In this document: positions 48,470-57,764 of the stretch, in pieces
Layout: every line of letters begins with the position of its first letter
Numbering within the stretch: the stretch's first letter is position 1
Assembly: GCA_965153355.1 (NCBI GenBank)
Contig: OZ231127.1
Coordinates: 95,914,001 to 95,978,000 of the forward strand
DNA from: Flaccisagitta enflata
Taxonomy: Eukaryota > Chaetognatha > Sagittoidea > Aphragmophora
Direction: 5' to 3'
Length of the DNA: 64,000 bases
Notes under the pieces: model-generated
The model's database searches: none
What the model was told of the DNA's origin: nothing
What the model saw: only the letters and a program-made list of their open reading frames with translations
Position numbers and translations under genes: made by a program

Positions 48470-51020
48470 CTGCATGGCAAACATTTGGGTTTTTTTTTGC
48501 GCCTGTGGTCAATCAGAAGACGACTTATACGACTCACGATTAACACAACCAAATCTAAGATATTTAGACAAGCTTTCACCTGATCTTGTGTTGAAGTACT
48601 AGCTGCTTGCGTTTTCTGTCTTTGTGTCGCTTTATTTCCTACGCCATTGATTGTTGCAACATCACGTTGGGGTGAGTCAGTATTTAGCAATGTTTCTGGA
48701 GAAAAAATGATCTTTGGAATTTCAGCCCACAATCGCTATCATTGGAATTGCGTCACTTTGATTACGGCCCAGCCACATTACCAGTCAACCCAATTACATG
48801 TCCAAGATGCTCAATTACTCACTTCCTAAAACTTTGGCGGAATTGTCGGCAGGATCAACACGGCCAGAAGGTGAATGGCTACCAGCTGATGATCTAAAAA
48901 AAAAGATGATAAAATATCAATAATTATTATGTTTTAGCTAATATATGTCAAATGCCCTGCTTTTACCGCTGCCACTGAAGAAGGATACAGCTGACACCAT
49001 ATATTTAGTATACAGAGTGCTTATGTGAACTTCAAAATGTGCTTATTAGTATTCATCACCTTTTCCCGCTGCTGCTGCTGTTACTGCTTCTTTCGCGAGA
49101 ACGGCTTGGTCGACTGCCGCTTCGATGGCGGTGACGGGTCTGACGGCTGTTGCTGCTGTGACCGCTATTGTTGCTGCTGCTGCTCCGATGGCTGTTGCTG
49201 CTGTGACCGCTATTGTTGCTGCTGCTACGACTCCTACAACTTGTGATGCTGGGGTCACTGCTGTGGCGACTTCTGCTGCTGCTACTCTTGCTACTGCTGC
49301 TGCTCCGTGACTTCCTCTTTGATGTCTTCTTTGCCGCAACTTTGGCTCTTTTTCTGGTTAGAGCACAATTAGTTCAGTGAGGTTCAGTGAGGGCATAAAT
49401 TACTCGAAATTATTGTATTATTGTATTATTTGAAACATTAACCTATACCAGGCATTTATCAAGTTAGTGCCATAACATCCCATCATTTCATAATGATCTA
49501 ACAGCATTTAACAGCAACCACCACTCATTATGATTTATGACTAAAACCTACTTCAATGGGGCGGAGGTGCTGATGTGAGATCCTCGTGGCGGTTTTACCG
49601 ATGGCCGTGACTGAATGTGATCCCCCAGTTTCTGAAAACAAAGAAAATGGTCTACAGCTTTAAATGCTTTTTTAGCGATTCTTGAGTTAACATAGGAAGT
49701 ATTCAAAACAGGCTAACTGAAGAGTCGAAAAGTCAAAGTAATTTTCTTACCTCCCAAACTGCTAATGGCACATGAAACATCTTGCAGAATTTCCGCACAT
49801 GATTTCCACCACCCGTTTTCTTCGCTATTTCGTCACCTGCATTCCTATGGCAAAAGCATAATGATAAATTAACGAATTTTTGACGGTGAATATGATATAC
49901 TCAGTTGAACCTCGCTCAAACGGACCCGCTTTTATCAGATTTCCACCTATAACAGATACTAATTCTTTGCTCTTCCTCCTGTTTTCTTTTATTTTCTATG
50001 TTGGCTATAACAAAATTCCATCTATAACAGATTAGATTTGTTGGTCCCTAAAATCGGTGTTCAACTATATCCTACTACTTTCATCGCCCTCTATGCTAAA
50101 CAAAACAATGATGCTGTGAAGTAATAACCTTAGATTTTGATACAGATTTCTCCGTTTGTTGCGTAATTGGACGAGGCTGTAGTGGTAACCCATTTGGTGT
50201 AGAATAAGAGCTGTTCGTAAAAAGAGAGACGCGCAGAATTACAAGCATGGGCAGACATGTATGTTTTCAGTCACGTGCTATGTGAATATACCAATCAAAC
50301 ATTTGGGTAGCGCAGTGATTCAAAAAATTCCTCTAATTATCAACATGGGATCTCAACATGATCACAGACGGGTAGGTAGGGCCCGCCACGCACGCACGCG
50401 CACACACACACACACACGCACACACACACAGTATCTTAAATGCGCATTTTAACACTTTTCCGTATGAGCATGATCCACGATGGACAGACCAAATTACACA
50501 GACCAACAGGTGGACAGAAAGCCTTATACTGAGTCGCAAAATCGCCACTAACAAGCCCGGATACACGGCCGGACAGTCCCGGACGGTTGGGCAGGGGTAG
50601 TAATGCAAAAACTGCTCAAAATTCAGAAATGTTACAGATGGATGGACAGACCAATGCACCGATGGATTGACACAGCAAGGTCTAGAGTCGCGTGTACGCG
50701 ACTAAAAAGCAAAGAGGAGCAATTGTATCAACATATCAACCAACAAATAGCCCCTAATTCATCTCTTTGATGTTATTCCTACCGATTTCCTCGTAAGCCC
50801 GCCGCGTCTCTGCGCCAGCTCCAGCTCCGTCCCCGCACAAATAGTCAAATCTTTCTTTCAAGGCGTCGCAAAAACCCAACGTGGCCTTTTCTGTCCAATT
50901 TCCAACTTCCGCAGGCTCGGAGCAGGAATACACAGCACATTTGGAATCCGAACTGTCCTTTTTCTTCTTTCCTCCCCCTTTCCCCTTCCCCTTCCCCTTC
51001 CTCTTTTTTCTTTCCGGCAT
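48257..51020 (-). CDS. Putative Myb/SANT-like DNA-binding protein with SR-rich region, seven exons
   Basis: Exons in transcription order: 51020-50783, 49836-49751, 49631-49552, 49353-49060, 48893-48823, 48695-48580, 48469-48257; 365 residues with all phases matched. The start ATG (51020-51018) opens a basic Lys-Gly segment (KRKGKGKGKGGGKKKK). Residues of about 35-90 resemble a three-helix Myb/SANT-like fold: NWTEKATLGFCDALKERFDY, TRRAYEEIG, NHVRKFCKMF. Exon 4 is Ser/Arg-rich (SRSRERSSNSSSSGKR). The C-terminal part has a helical MIESMALFLQVLNAMLKYVE. Harbinger elements encode a Myb-like partner that carries the transposase to DNA; same strand and proximity suggest that role here, but this is inference. 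The last exon end is uncertain. Confidence 0.6.
48580..48695 (-). CDS. SANT-like gene exon 6
   Basis: Acceptor tttctccag, donor CAG|GTGAAA. Reads TLLNTDSPQRDVATINGVGN, then QRQKTQAASTSTQDQ. Phase 1 in, phase 0 out. Confidence 0.6.
48823..48893 (-). CDS. SANT-like gene exon 5
   Basis: Acceptor ttttttttag, donor GGAA|GTGAGT. Reads SSAGSHSPSGRVDPADNSAK. 71 nt, phases 2 and 1. Confidence 0.6.
49060..49353 (-). CDS. SANT-like gene exon 4 (SR-rich)
   Basis: The phase from exon 3 selects the Ser/Arg frame over the Ala-rich one: AKKTSKRKSRSSSSSKSSSS, then SRSRHSSDPS. Donor AAAAG|GTGATG; read-through would stop at 49056-49058. It includes AGC/GCA trinucleotide-like repeats. Confidence 0.6.
49552..49631 (-). 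CDS. SANT-like gene exon 3
   Basis: Acceptor tgttttcag, donor GAA|GTAGGT. Reads KLGDHIQSRPSVKPPRGSHI. Phase 0 in, phase 2 out. Confidence 0.62.
49751..49836 (-). CDS. SANT-like gene exon 2
   Basis: The acceptor ggaatgcag keeps the frame; the earlier gccatag would introduce stops. Reads DEIAKKTGGGNHVRKFCKMF, then HVPLAVWE. Donor GAG|GTAAGA. Confidence 0.65.
49902..50068. mobile_element. Short pogo/Tigger-like MITE relic
   Basis: CAGTTGAACCTCG at the left and GGTGTTCAAC at the right are inverted, with TA-type flanks and CTATAACAGAT words inside. Lies in SANT-like gene intron 1. Degraded. Confidence 0.45.
50340..50706 (-). repeat. Two adjacent F2 elements in SANT-like gene intron 1
   Basis: 50345-50560 begins GATCACAGACGGGTAGG and includes a CA run. 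50556-50706 has GGATACACGGCCGGACAG, GTTGGGCAGGGG and the hairpin AGTCGCGTGTACGCGACT at 50688-50705. Confidence 0.78.
50783..51020 (-). CDS. SANT-like gene exon 1
   Basis: ATG is preceded directly by tttgttgag, which looks like a splice acceptor. Encodes the basic Lys-Gly stretch, then CAVYSCSEPAEVGNWTEK and ERFDYLCGDGAGAGAETRR. Donor ATCG|GTAGGA, phase 1. Confidence 0.65.
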
Positions 51021-51112
51021 CTCAACAAATGAAATTCCATACAACAGTTTGCAAAAAGTCTTGAACCAATATTTGGCAGAAACAATACAGAAGCGCAAAA
51101 AAGACAAACAAT

Positions 51113-51296
51113 TCACTCGGGCATTGGTAGTTCATCACGAGGATCCACGGGTGCAAATGGGGCAACCCACTCTTTTTCACCGCTTATAGTTTTAATGCAA
51201 ATGGATTTTTGGCGACAAACGGGGCAGGATGATGGAAGGTAGCGCGGAGGAGCAATACGAGATTCTGCCCATTTCACAAAGCAGGAGAAGCAGCCA
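51113..51296 (-). CDS. RING gene last exon (second half of RING, stop)
   Basis: Acceptor cctctctgcag. SGCFSCFVKWAESRIAPPRY, then SSCPVCRQK complete the RING, and WVAPFAPVDPRDELPMPE closes the protein. TGA at 51115-51113. Confidence 0.82.
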
Positions 51297-54254
51297 CTGC
51301 AGAGAGGAAGAGTTTTAAAAGCATGAGATGGTTTAGTCAACAGATCGAACATGATCATCAGAAAGAGATAAGTGTCACGCACACATGAAAGTAGGGTAAA
51401 AAAAGCTTCAAAATTACAGTCCCCGACTGGGGACTGTAATTTTTGAAGCTTTCTCGTTGCGTAAACGCAACTCGATGAGATACACGACAAGACAGCAATT
51501 TCAAGAAAAAAAGAAAAAAAATATTCAATATTCAATATTGTTTTTAATGATGACAAAACTTGATAATGATAACAATAGTGGATGATGATGATGACAACAG
51601 TGAATGATAATGACCACAAAATATTCAAAAAATTAAAAAAAAAAAATTTCCAAAAAAAAAAAAATTCAAAACAAATTTTTAGAAAATTTTCAAAAACAAA
51701 TTTTCAAAAAAGAATTTTCAAAAAATTTTCAAAAAAAATTTTCAAAAATTTTTCAAAATTTTTTTTTTCAAAAAAATTTAGTAGTCGAGGGTGATGACAG
51801 TAGTTGAGGATGATGACAGTAGTTGAGGATGATGACAGTAGTTGAGGAGGATGACAGTAGTTGAAGATGATGACAGTAGTTGAAGATGATGACAGTAGTT
51901 GAGGATGATGACAGTAGTTGAGGATGATGACAGTAGTTGAGGATGATGACAGTAGTTGAAGATGATGACAGTAGTTAAAGATGATGACAGTAGTTGAAGA
52001 TGATGACAGTAGTTGAAGATGATTACAGTAGTTGAAGATGATGACAGTAGTTGAAGATGATGACAGTAGTTGAAGATGATGACAGTAGTTGAAGATGATG
52101 ACAGTAGTTGAAGATGATGACAGTAATTGAAGATGATGACAGTAGTTGAAGATGATGACAGTAGTTGAAGATGATGACAGTAGCAGAAGATGATGACAGT
52201 AGTTGAAGATGATGACAGTAGTTGAAGATGAATCTTGAAATCCATGATGGCAAACCTAAAGAAAAATCAGAAAGTAATAAATTAGCAAGTAAAAGAATTC
52301 ATCAACTCCAATCCTCTATATAAATCGCCTAAGTCTTAGGGACATATTACTACATTAATAAGCTAATATCTTATAAACCAGACTTAAGATTAAATTCAAA
52401 CTTTGCAGGGGCAGTTCAATTAATATCCTTTACTTGTATAGCAAATTAAAAAAAAATTCACATAACTTTGCTACCCTTTGCCTATGTAAACTGCCTAAGT
52501 CATAGTAACATATTACTACATAAATAAGCTAATATCTCATAAACCAGACTTCAGATTTAATTTGAATTTTGCAGGAGTCGTTTATTTAGTACCCTTTACT
52601 TGTATACCAAATTTAAAAAAAAATCACATAGGTTTACTACCCTCTACATATGAAAATTGCCTAAGTCCAATAAAATATTACTACAAAAATAATAAGCAAA
52701 GGGTAGTAAAAATTAATGAATTTTTCTGAAAATTGGTACACAAGCTCCCATTGACATAAAAATAACACTGGTAAAGTTTCATGAACTTCTGAAGTCTGGT
52801 TCAAAAGATATGAGAAGGTTTTAAACACCAGACAAACAAACAGACAGACTACACAATCAGGTCCACCTCATAGTCACCGACGAAAACTTTTCGTCGGGGA
52901 CAAAAATGCCATGGAACATCCCCTTACTCAGCATCTTTTCAGGGGCGCTTTTTAAGATATTCAAAAGAATAGTACTATACTAATACATTTTTAGTTGCGT
53001 GCTTCGCGACTACGCCCTGCTGTGTCGGTCCATCAGTCAGTCCATCGGTTGGTCGGTCAGTCGGTCCCCTTTTTTGGGCAGCGGTCCCTAAGGGCCAATG
53101 TCCTGTAGGACCCAGGGGTGAATTTCCAGACGTCTGTCCATCCATCTGTACTTATGTCCATCCTCCCCCAGGCCCCTCTCAGGCCCAAAATCAGCCCTCT
53201 CAGGCCCATAATCAGTCCTCTCAGGCCCAAAACTCAGCCCTTTCAGGCCCAATATCAGCCCTCTCAAGTCAAGAACTAGCTCTCTCAAGCCCAAAATCAG
53301 CCCACTGAGGATCTAAATCAGCCTTCTCAAGCCTAGAATCAACCATTTCAGGCCTAAACCGCTCATACCTAAAATCTGACCACATGGGTCTCAATTTAAC
53401 CCTCAAATAACCCTCTCAGGTCTTTAATCTGCCCTCATCCCTGATCTCATTAAGGTGCTCTAAATCAATCTAATCAGTCCTTAAATGTGCTTTTTCAAGA
53501 CATCTGGAAATTCACCCCTGTTTCTTAGAGGACATCGACCCTTTGGGTCATTGGGGCATTTGGGCAACAGCAGCGAGCTCAAAACGCTCAAGAACGCCGA
53601 AAACAGTAAAATGGGGACCAACAGAACAGACAGACAAAGCGGGGTGTAGAGTCGCGAAGCAGGCAACTAAAAAATGTTGAGAAGTAGTACTATCACAGCA
53701 GCCAAAAAATATATAAAGAAATGCAGTTGTTTTTTTTTGCACAGGATGGACCAACCAATTCACAGATGCAGGTGGGTTGAGTGGGATAAAGTGGCGTTAG
53801 GTGTTTTATTCCCATCAGGGTGGGATTTGATGGACTGTGTAGGTGGGTTGAGTAGGATAGAGTGGCGTAAGGTGTTTTATCCCATCAGGTTAGGATTTGA
53901 GGGACTGTGAGATGGACCCTCTATGAGATCGATGACGAATCTAAAATTCACCCACCTGTGAGTACATCCATCGAACCGCGCTTCCTCTTTGAGAGGAAAC
54001 ATGCAAACTGGGCACGTTGGTTTGAGCTGAATGCAATGGAAGAAGCTCATTTAACATGCAGGTAGAGTCATGTTCAAATGAAACAGCTTTTGAATCCACT
54101 ACGACTTCAGAGACATTAATCTTGTTGCTAGGAAAACACTTACTCTTCGAGTCGACACCCTCTTTTCCCTCCTCTTTGCCGCTCGTTTTTGCTTCCGTTT
54201 TGGGGCATGTTCCGATTGTATATTGACAGGACGGATGGTAATGATATTCCCAGC
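51113..54254 (-). CDS. RING-finger (C3HC4) protein, three exons found, 5' incomplete
   Basis: Exons 54254-54144, 54026-53956 and 51296-51113 join in phase (0, 2) to give 121 residues and TGA at 51115-51113. Exon 1 is basic with a nuclear-localisation-like PKRKQKRAAKRREKR. The RING is assembled across all splices: TCPVCMFPLKEEARFDGCTH, SGCFSCFVKWAESR, SSCPVCR supply Cys-Cys-Cys-His-Cys-Cys-Cys-Cys in C3HC4 order. The downstream ICIKTISGEKEW resembles the strand after the RING in PHRF1/TOPORS-type ubiquitin ligases. Family role: E3 ubiquitin (or SUMO) ligase recruiting an E2. The stop lies 92 bp before the SANT-like start codon on the same strand. Upstream exons were not identified. Confidence 0.78.
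51297..53955. repeat. RING gene intron packed with repeats
   Basis: 51400-51560 is an F3-type module with a CAGTCCCCGACTGGGGACTG hairpin. 51600-51775 is A-rich. 51780-52230 is a 19-bp minisatellite (GATGATGACAGTAGTTGAA, about 23 units). 52300-52905 holds F3 modules. 52993-53670 is an F2 element split by an F1 copy. 53750-53910 is a short direct duplication around GTGGGTTGAGT. Confidence 0.85.
52993..53670 (+). mobile_element. F2 element interrupted by an F1 element
   Basis: Head hairpin AGTTGCGTGCTTCGCGACT (52993-53011), GTCAGTCCATCGGTTGGTCG tract; then an F1 copy without tail (about 53069-53555; head TTTTTTGGGCAGCGGTCCC, units CAGGCCCAAAATCAGCCCTC). It ends with GACAAAGCGGGGTGTAGAGT and a GTCGCGAAGCAGGCAACT hairpin. 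Confidence 0.8.
53956..54026 (-). CDS. RING gene exon (first half of RING)
   Basis: Acceptor tgcattcag, donor CACAG|GTGGGT. Encodes LKPTCPVCMFPLKEEARFDG, then CTH: zinc ligands 1-4. Confidence 0.8.
54144..54254 (-). CDS. RING gene exon (basic, NLS-like)
   Basis: Acceptor atttctag, donor AGA|GTAAGT; exactly 37 codons. Frame fixed by phase 0 of the RING exon. Confidence 0.68.
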
Positions 54255-54452
54255 CTAGAAATAGATTTCAACATGGCTTAATGAACATGATGCTCATGTA
54301 CATATTCATAAGCGCTACTTGGATGTCCTTCTTAAGCATAGGTATGGTAAGGGGTATCTTTCTTATCACATCAAAGTTTCATCGGGTTTTGATATCAATG
54401 CAAAGATCAGAAACGAAACGATGTATATTTTTCATTCAGATTTTTAACTGTA

Positions 54453-55432
54453 CAGTATGATTCAACTCGTTTGGAACACTATACGACGGCATAAATCCTA
54501 AACGAATCGACATAATCAAATTCTGAAAAAAACGCCTGAAAGAGTAGGTTTTGGTATTTATTCATGCCAAATTTCAGCATTCGGTCTCAAGTAGTTTAGC
54601 CTCAATCGCTTTTTGAAGTTAAACTATGAATCATCCAAAATTTTTTTAACTATGGTGAAAAAAGAAAGCAAACTACTGTTCGTCAGTGTTTGACATCCAA
54701 GCAATGAGAAAAACATAGCAAAATCCATGACCATTTTGAAGCTCTGCAAAAGATCTTTCAAATGAGACCTCGCTGGATATCCTAGCTCTATCTGTTTAGA
54801 AATGGCATAATGATGAACACAGGTAGTCAAGAATTTGGAAATTCACTACATGATTTTCATGGGTTATCTTTATTCTTACATAAAAATCAAACGCATTGAG
54901 TCAGAAATTTGTTTTTGGTGCCATTTTAAAGAAAATTTGAAGCTCTTTAATTTGCTCACGGATAACAAGTAGCAAAGAAAATCCTGAGCTGCATGTTAGA
55001 CAAAAACAGAAAGATTAGAATTGCGCATTGGAAAAAAATCGAAATGAGCATTTTTTCAATCAGTGATTTTATTCTTCAAACATTTGCCATTTCTAAACAA
55101 ATAAAGCTACAATTTCCAGCAACGTCGCATTTGGAAGATTTTTTGCAGAGCTTTCAAATGGTCATGGATTTTCTATGGTTCAGGTCCATAGTTACGCCAA
55201 AATTAGCAAAACAAAGTGTTTGCTTTTTTTCTTTTCCATAGGAGCAGAAAGAAATTGATATCTTCACTTCAAATATAAATTGAAGCTAAACTACTTGAGA
55301 CCGAATGCTGAAATTTGGCAAGAATAAATGCCAAAACCTACTCTTTCAGGTGTTTTTTTCAGAATTTGATTATGTCGATTGGTTTAGGATTTATGCCGTC
55401 GTATAATGTTCCAAACGAGTTGAATCATACTG
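54453..55432. mobile_element. 980-bp near-complete palindromic element, TA-flanked
   Basis: Ends CAGTATGATTCAACTCGTTT and its inverse, TA at 54451-54452 and 55433-55434. Complementary words continue inward (GAGACCGAATGCTGAAATTT; CCATGACCATTTTGAAGCTC), so nearly the whole element folds on itself around about 54930. CAGT ends with TA flanks fit a Tc1/mariner-type foldback. Confidence 0.88.
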
Positions 55433-55574
55433 TAGCTCTTGTAAAATGCAGAATTTCATTTCTTCACCTATAGGGCGCCTAACCTATAATGCATGAATTA
55501 GCCCAGTCTCCTGAGTTGCGATCTAATGATTAATGAAGCTCGACTGCATTTTTAACTAGATTTTTTGACATATA

Positions 55575-55786
55575 CAGTACAATGGGAGCAAAGACGTCCT
55601 AAACTGAAGGATAGATTTTGAATTTTTTATTTCAATTTATTAATATATTAAGGTTTCATAAAAGCAGACATATTCACTCAATAGAATAACCTTTAATATA
55701 GAACTTAAATTTATTGTAAATGAAATAAAATTAAAATACTTAAAGTCTATCCTCCAGTCTAGGTCGTCTTAGCTCCCATTGTACTG
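55575..55786. mobile_element. 212-bp MITE, TA-flanked
   Basis: CAGTACAATGGGAGC and its inverse; TA at 55573-55574 and 55787-55788. A further inverted pair is GTCCTAAACTGAAGGATAGA against TCTATCCTCCAGTCTAGGTC-like sequence. AT-rich centre. Confidence 0.88.
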
Positions 55787-55929
55787 TATATGAAAAAAAA
55801 ACACAGAAATCATTCAGGCAGGGAGATTTATTGCAAAGTGAATTAAATTCAAACAGCAAAAGAAAAAAGCTATCAAAGAAAACATAGATTCAGATACATA
55901 ACTATGCATAGCTGTGTGCGAGTAGACAG

Positions 55930-56595
55930 GGACAAAAACAAGGCCGGATACATGGCTACCCTATTCGCGTGCGGGTGGACAGGGGCAGTGATGAAATTGG
56001 CCAACCAAGCAGTTGGGCAGGAGCAGTAATCCCAAAACCACCCGTGATTGCCCACTAAAAGCTAAGCGTGACCAACCGACGGACCGCGGACGGACAGAGC
56101 GGGTTGTACTACGCGAATTTTAAAAAAAGACGCACCTTTGTATTAGTTAACAAAACAGATTTAAAAAGCTCGACAAACATTTGTCAGTTGAAGTGATTTT
56201 AAAGATTTTCAAAAGATCTTTCATTCTAGACCAATCCCAGGTCTGTAACTCTAACCGTTTAGGAGCTAGAGCCAGTCAAAGTGAAGGACCATTTTGCTAA
56301 AATGCTCTTTTTTCCATGCAACTGCAAAATCGAAATCAGCAAAGTTTTTACTCAAATTAATGCCATTTCCAAACGAAAAAAGATAGAAATACCAGATTGG
56401 CGCCAGATGAAAGTATTTTCCAAGGGCTTTCTAACGACCTAGGATTTTAATATGTTTTAATGAGTTTCAATGGCTTAATCAGCCTTTTAAAAGTGCGTCT
56501 TTTTTTTTTAAATTCGCGTAGTAGAGTCGCGTGCACATGACTAAAAACGAGTTATAATCCTAATTGCTAATTATGGATGGGCAGGGGCAATAAAG
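55930..56595 (-). mobile_element. F2 element interrupted by a foldback element
   Basis: GGCCGGATACATGGCTACCC, GCGTGCGGGTGG box, GACCAACCGACGGACCG tract, GCGGGTTGTA, then the 413-bp insertion. It continues GAGTCGCGTGCACATGACTA after it. Confidence 0.82.
56109..56521. mobile_element. 413-bp foldback element inserted in an F2 copy
   Basis: Ends CTACGCGAATTTTAAAAAAA and its inverse. TA flanks at 56107-56108 and 56522-56523. Deleting it and one TA restores GGGTTGTAGAGTCGCG, the normal F2 sequence, so the boundaries are certain. Confidence 0.9.
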
Positions 56596-56894
56596 CAAAA
56601 TGCTATTACAAATGAAAAAGAATTCACTTTGTAAATCAATAGTAAAATCACTCATTCATTCATAAATTACATTCATTCATGAAACAAACATTTATTCATA
56701 ATAAAACATTCATTCATAAAAAATTTCATTCAAAAAGGACGTATTGTTGGCCGTGTTACTTGTTCATAAAGAGGAAAAAAACCCATTACCATGGAAATTA
56801 TTAAACGGCACAAAAGACAATTCAATAGTAATCTGAGTAAAATAAGTACCAACTTAAGACAATGACGAATATGGCAGAAAAGAATGGATCATTG

Positions 56895-57020
56895 ACAAGT
56901 GACGCAGGGTCCTAATATCAGTATGGACAGGTGGGCAGGGGCATACAACCCCCATCCACACCCCCGCCAACACTCACAAACACCGACCAATTCAGCTGCA
57001 GTGTCTGCAACTTAAAAAGG
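56895..57020 (-). repeat. F2-related element
   Basis: GACGCAGGGTCCTAATATC, GTGGGCAGGGGCATACAACC, and TGTCTGCAACTTAAAAAGG end. Confidence 0.7.
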
Positions 57021-57123
57021 ATGAGAACGAAATTGAAATGCTAATGCAATCATACAAAAAATATAGTCTTCCTCGTTGGAACGTCAAAAAAGCAAAAATC
57101 GCCGATGAATCCAATTGTAATTG

Positions 57124-57290
57124 ACATTTCTCTCCTCACCGCATTTGCACTGATGGTGATGATGACACTGGCTCCCATGGCGTCCATAGCGATGTTGATG
57201 AATTCTTTAAAGTTTATTTCCAAATGGAGGAATTTGAAGAAGAGGATGAACAACGGAGAATCGTAGAATGGATGAGGAGGCAGCAGAGAG
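57124..57290 (+). other. Possible coding fragment, strand unresolved
   Basis: A + frame of 50 or so codons is acidic and charged (DEFFKVYFQMEEFEEEDEQR, RIVEWMRRQQR) and ends at a GTAAGG donor. The - strand is open too. No clear acceptor precedes it, so I cannot support an exon. Confidence 0.25.
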
Positions 57291-57429
57291 TAAGGTGATT
57301 GCGGGAGCAGAATTTGTTGAGTGCTTGGGGGCAACAGCGTAAGCTTGCTGAGAAGGTTTAGGCGTTGGTGATAGATTTACAGCAATGGCCTCCACAGACG
57401 ACACCGGAAATACTAACATGTGAAGATAG

Positions 57430-57764
57430 GTAAAGTTGGATGAGAATAAGAGGTAAATGAATGATGAGATTTAGATGCATTCTTCTCAAATTGGAGATAA
57501 ATGAACTGTTCTGGCCATGAATCTACGGTTTAGTTGATCATCAACACTAGCTATGTTCCAAATTGATATTAAAAAAGCACTACAGCGAAAAAATAAAACC
57601 ATTAAGCATGAATCGAATTTATTTGTTCATCAACACTTGATTTTCCAAATTGATATACAAAAGCAATACAGTGACAAAATACTTATGTCATAACATCTGG
57701 CAGGTGGAAGTGGCACTTTGTCTTTAAGTTGCCATATTTGATAGTTGCAAAAGCATTAAATGGT
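57430..57764. other. No gene recognised
   Basis: AT-rich, with a diverged short repeat around TTCCAAATTGATAT (about 57555 and 57643). Confidence 0.5.

Noticed and set aside
51778-52245. Ser-Tyr-His-rich frame of 155 codons on the - strand
   Set aside because: 19-bp minisatellite inside the RING gene intron.
57124-57430. Exon candidate on either strand
   Set aside because: The + frame is acidic and ends at a good donor, but no acceptor or family match supports it; the - frame is equally open.
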